Shown one piece after another: positions 60,975 to 64,000 of a stretch of DNA of 64,000 nt. The notes under the pieces are model-generated. The model saw only the letters and a program-made list of their open reading frames with translations, was not told where the DNA came from and searched no databases. Both the position numbers and the translations under genes were made by a program. Origin of the DNA: Glossina fuscipes (taxonomy: Eukaryota; Arthropoda; Insecta; Diptera; Glossinidae); contig NW_023998414.1 of assembly GCF_014805625.2 (NCBI RefSeq), forward strand, positions 26,127,758 to 26,191,757, read 5' to 3'. Numbering within the stretch: the stretch's first letter is position 1; each line of letters begins with the position of its first letter.

Positions 60975-63756
60975 AGTTAGGTGTAGTTGCGAGTAATTGA
61001 TTTGTTTATTTACATTTTTCAAACAACCATTAATTAGTAATGAAACCACATAACGGTTTACGGTTCTCGTTATCGACCTTTCGTACGACACAAAAGACGA
61101 AAACGATATGATAGCATTTCGAGTTTGTTGATGGTACTCGATTGCTTTCGTATCGATGTACTTACTACGCGATATTTTTGATATCGTTGGTGCATGCATG
61201 ACGTAGTGAAAGAGCTCCTTAGCTATTTTGCTTTCGAACTGAAATACGACATTTTACATTCGATATCGAGCAAACACTCATACATACTCATGTACCATCA
61301 ACCGAACGAACACTCGTTAAACAGAGCCAAAATTTAAATTCGATATCGTCCCATAGCCATATCCAGAATATTGTGTACTCTGTATTCAGAAAAAAATGAA
61401 AGTTTGCACAGCGAAAGAAGTTGTAATCGCCCCAGTCGGAGTACAATAATTGATAAAAAGTTTTTTATTGTGTAATTGTTAGTCAGCTGATTAGCTAAGA
61501 AGCTAAGTTGGCTCCAAGCGCTAAGCTAATCAAAAGCATATACACTCTGATGGAATTTTAGCAGCTTTATTGTGGGTGTGATAATGGAGACACAAATCCT
61601 TCGACTCTCAACTTTCTGTGACTTGATTTCTTTACAAGTCCTCTATGTTTACTTTCTCCTTATTTGTACATATGATCGTCAAGGGCGCTCGTCTATGGGT
61701 GATGTAAACAGATCGTTTGATGGAAGGTCTCCGCCGTATGGGACATGTCTTCTAACTTCATCATCGAAATAACCAAATAATGCTAAAAATTCCTTATGTA
61801 TGACTTTAATGTCGAAGTAAATAATTTTTATATGATATTTTTCGCAAAAACACTTGAATCATCCGTGACTTTGAATTACTTTTATATAGATTTCCTCTTA
61901 GTTAATCTCCTGCATTACATAATGGTTTCAAAGTTTACCGAAATCTTCGTATCTTACCATCATTATGTAATACGTAATAAGGTATGATTTATAGTCCTAC
62001 CGCACCAAGGATCGACCGGGTCTTGCCGATAAGTTGCCGGACGTGCTAATCACTAGATTTGATGCCGAAAGGGTGACAAAGGCGGTAAAATGTACGATAA
62101 AATCTTCGAGGAAGAAGAGAATGAAAAAGAATGTATGTGTTTCTGAAAGACCTCTTCAAGCAGTTCCAACGATTTTCATTGTACAAAGAAGTTTAGGTTA
62201 ACGTGAATTAAACATCGTCCGTTAGCAAGTAATTCTGGTTTGGCAGTTCAGATTCTGGTATAATACTCGCCAATCACTAATCACGCAAAAATCTACATTT
62301 ACGACATTGTCTCCGTATATCGCCAGTTGTATATATACGGATTAATCCTTTTTTTTTTTTTTTTTTAACGATTATCGGCTACATTACGCGCTGCAGAGCA
62401 CTGCAAACTTAATATGTCTCACAAAAATTATATTTGGCATTAATATTTTTCGTCTATTCTTCTTCTATTCCCTTTTGCTCTGTTGCCAAAAAACAAAAAA
62501 AAAAAAGAAGAAAAAAAAAACGCTATCTTTGGATTGCTATAGTGTTGTTCTCGGTTAAGGCTTTCTTTTTGCGGGTAAATATTTTTGCCCATCACTGGGA
62601 TGATGGAAGAGCACGCGAAAGAACGCGATTCTGTTTTAAGCTATCGCCTCTGTTCTCACGGTCAGCAGCCGCTAAGTAATAATCGGAGAGTATTTATATA
62701 GAAAAATGATTTTTCTTTCGCGGAATATGTTTTTGTCTCTTTACAAAGAATACATTTTTTTCTTGCTTTTCTTTTCATCTTTTTTTCTCTGGTCGCAAGC
62801 AGAGTTAGAATAAAAAACAATAAATCGACCTTTAAATCCTTTAACAGATAAATGAATAGTAAGATTGAATGTAATTAAAACATTTGGTTAATCTTAAGAT
62901 GAACGAATGATAAAAGCAAACTTTGTGCATCGCCAACCCAGCTTTCCCTTATATATGCAAATTTTCTTACTTTGCACGCTTTCAACATGTCTCCTATTTT
63001 TTTTTTTTTTACTTTTGAAAACGAAACCAAAGGTAGCTACAGTTTTTTTTCATTTTCACGTCCACATAAACGTGTACCTACGACCTATGATTTTTAAATA
63101 CAAATTTAACATCATTTTTACATATATAAAGCGTTTGCATATATGAACGTTTATATAGATGCGTATATGTTTTGTTCGGTACGTGGAGGAATAATCTACT
63201 GTTGACTTTTCATTTTACCCGGGTCATGCCGGCCGTGAAGTTTGCTGTTTGCTGTTTGTTGTTTATCTTGTGCACAAAAAAAAGAGCTAAAGAAAATTCA
63301 AATGATAATAACAGAGACGATGCTGTTATTACTTTTTTACCCTACCGTTAAACAATCGCAAATGATTGTCAGCGATTACTGTCTGCTTACCGGCCTTAAA
63401 CAATTTCAAATTAAAAGGTTTGCAAATTGATTCAATGAAATATCTCATGTAGTGTTAATTTGAGCAGACCTGTCAGTGCAGCAAGTTCCACTGTATTCAA
63501 AAAACAAAGCAACTTTTTCAATTACAAGCACAATTGTAAAATAAGAATTCCCGTTATTTTTTGAACGCCATCTTATATTAGTTTGGGGAAAAAGAAATCC
63601 CTATATATATATATAGATATTAGTTTGTTAAGTTCGTTTATATAGATCGCATACAAGAATCGACTGTAGATTTCCTTTCTGCCCATTTGTTTGGTCGTTG
63701 TTCCAATTGGGGGAAATGATACCTGGGACATATAATTGTGCTTCATTTTATAAATA
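60975..63756. other. Spacer
   Basis: Unique sequence at 61000-62330 of moderate complexity, T run near 62348-62366, A-run at 62498-62520, T run near 62997-63011. No supported gene. The frame at 61572-61772 lacks start context and motifs. Confidence 0.65.
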
Positions 63757-64000
63757 TTTATACCCTACACAACTTGTGGTAGACGTATGCAACATCGCGA
63801 ATGATTTGAGATAGACCCACCTTTGTTTACACCGATCGCTTCGGCATCACTTTCTGAATCGCTCTAAGCTTGTTTGTCCTGGTATTCAACCTAGATGTCG
63901 TAATTTTTCAGCCATTTCAATGCGAAACAATTGTGTTGTAGTGGCCTGTTTTGACCCAAGGACAAACGTTATTGAAAATCGTTCGGATCGAACTGTTTTT
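63757..64000 (+). repeat. Dispersed repeat family E, copy C, cut by window end
   Basis: It begins 'tttataccctacacaacttg' and contains 'caccgatcgcttcggcatca', 'tgacccaaggacaaacgtta' and 'cgttcggatcgaactg', in the same order as copies A and B. The right part lies outside the window. This copy looks the least decayed of the three. Confidence 0.75.

Noticed and set aside
1..64000. CRISPR arrays, bacterial operons, integrated viral genes, bacterial endosymbiont inserts
   Set aside because: No spaced direct repeats, no dense collinear frames and no recognisable viral or bacterial proteins were seen.

Overview
The window is eukaryotic and looks like non-coding DNA from a higher fly (Diptera, Brachycera; a calyptrate, tsetse-like genome is my best guess, not proven). 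The grounds are the strong AT bias, dozens of long poly-T/poly-A runs and (TA)n, (CT)n and (CA)n microsatellites, short GT-AG introns, Drosophila-type core promoter motifs, and several families of decayed Tc1/mariner transposons and tRNA-derived SINEs. There are no bacterial operons, CRISPR arrays, rRNAs or convincing functional tRNAs. Two 100-base N gaps (2557-2656 and 39676-39775) lie inside a poly-T run and a (TA)n run.

I support only two gene-like loci. On the minus strand at 25.9-26.4 kb there is a very compact candidate gene: a DRE-like element and an Ohler motif-7 match, an initiator, an ATG, an 83-nt GT-AG intron, a stop codon and an AATAAA, together encoding 52 residues that I do not recognise. 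On the plus strand, 37390-37977 is an uninterrupted 195-codon frame with two predicted membrane segments, a TATA-like box upstream, third positions much richer in G/C than the surroundings and an A-tract just after the stop. Weaker exon-like pieces are noted at 28.5, 42.7 and 56.3 kb (all +). If real, the last two could be the untranslated first exon and the start-codon exon of one large gene running out of the right edge.

Most of the rest is transposon debris and simple sequence. Mariner-family transposase relics lie at 13.7-14.0 (+), 19.1-19.5 (+), 21.8-22.2 (-) and 57.8-58.0 kb (-). Tc1-like relics lie at 32.6-33.3 kb (+), with a weaker candidate at 25.3-25.7 kb. SINE family 1 (two copies, each with a 13-bp target-site duplication) lies at 7.1 and 55.7 kb; SINE family 2 lies at 9.4 and 18.5 kb. 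Two dispersed non-coding repeat families are present: 'D' at 2.2, 5.0 and 6.5 kb, and 'E' at 11.6, 40.6 and 63.8 kb. The SINE at 7.1 kb is nested in a D copy, which orders the insertions. Three pyrimidine-biased 'cryptically simple' stretches (14.7, 31.6 and 42.0 kb) produce long but meaningless reading frames.

The overall layout fits a gene-poor intergenic region or the inside of very large introns. I did not find a new multi-gene system. The items most worth checking are the 52-residue micro-gene, the two-membrane-segment protein, and the SINE families.
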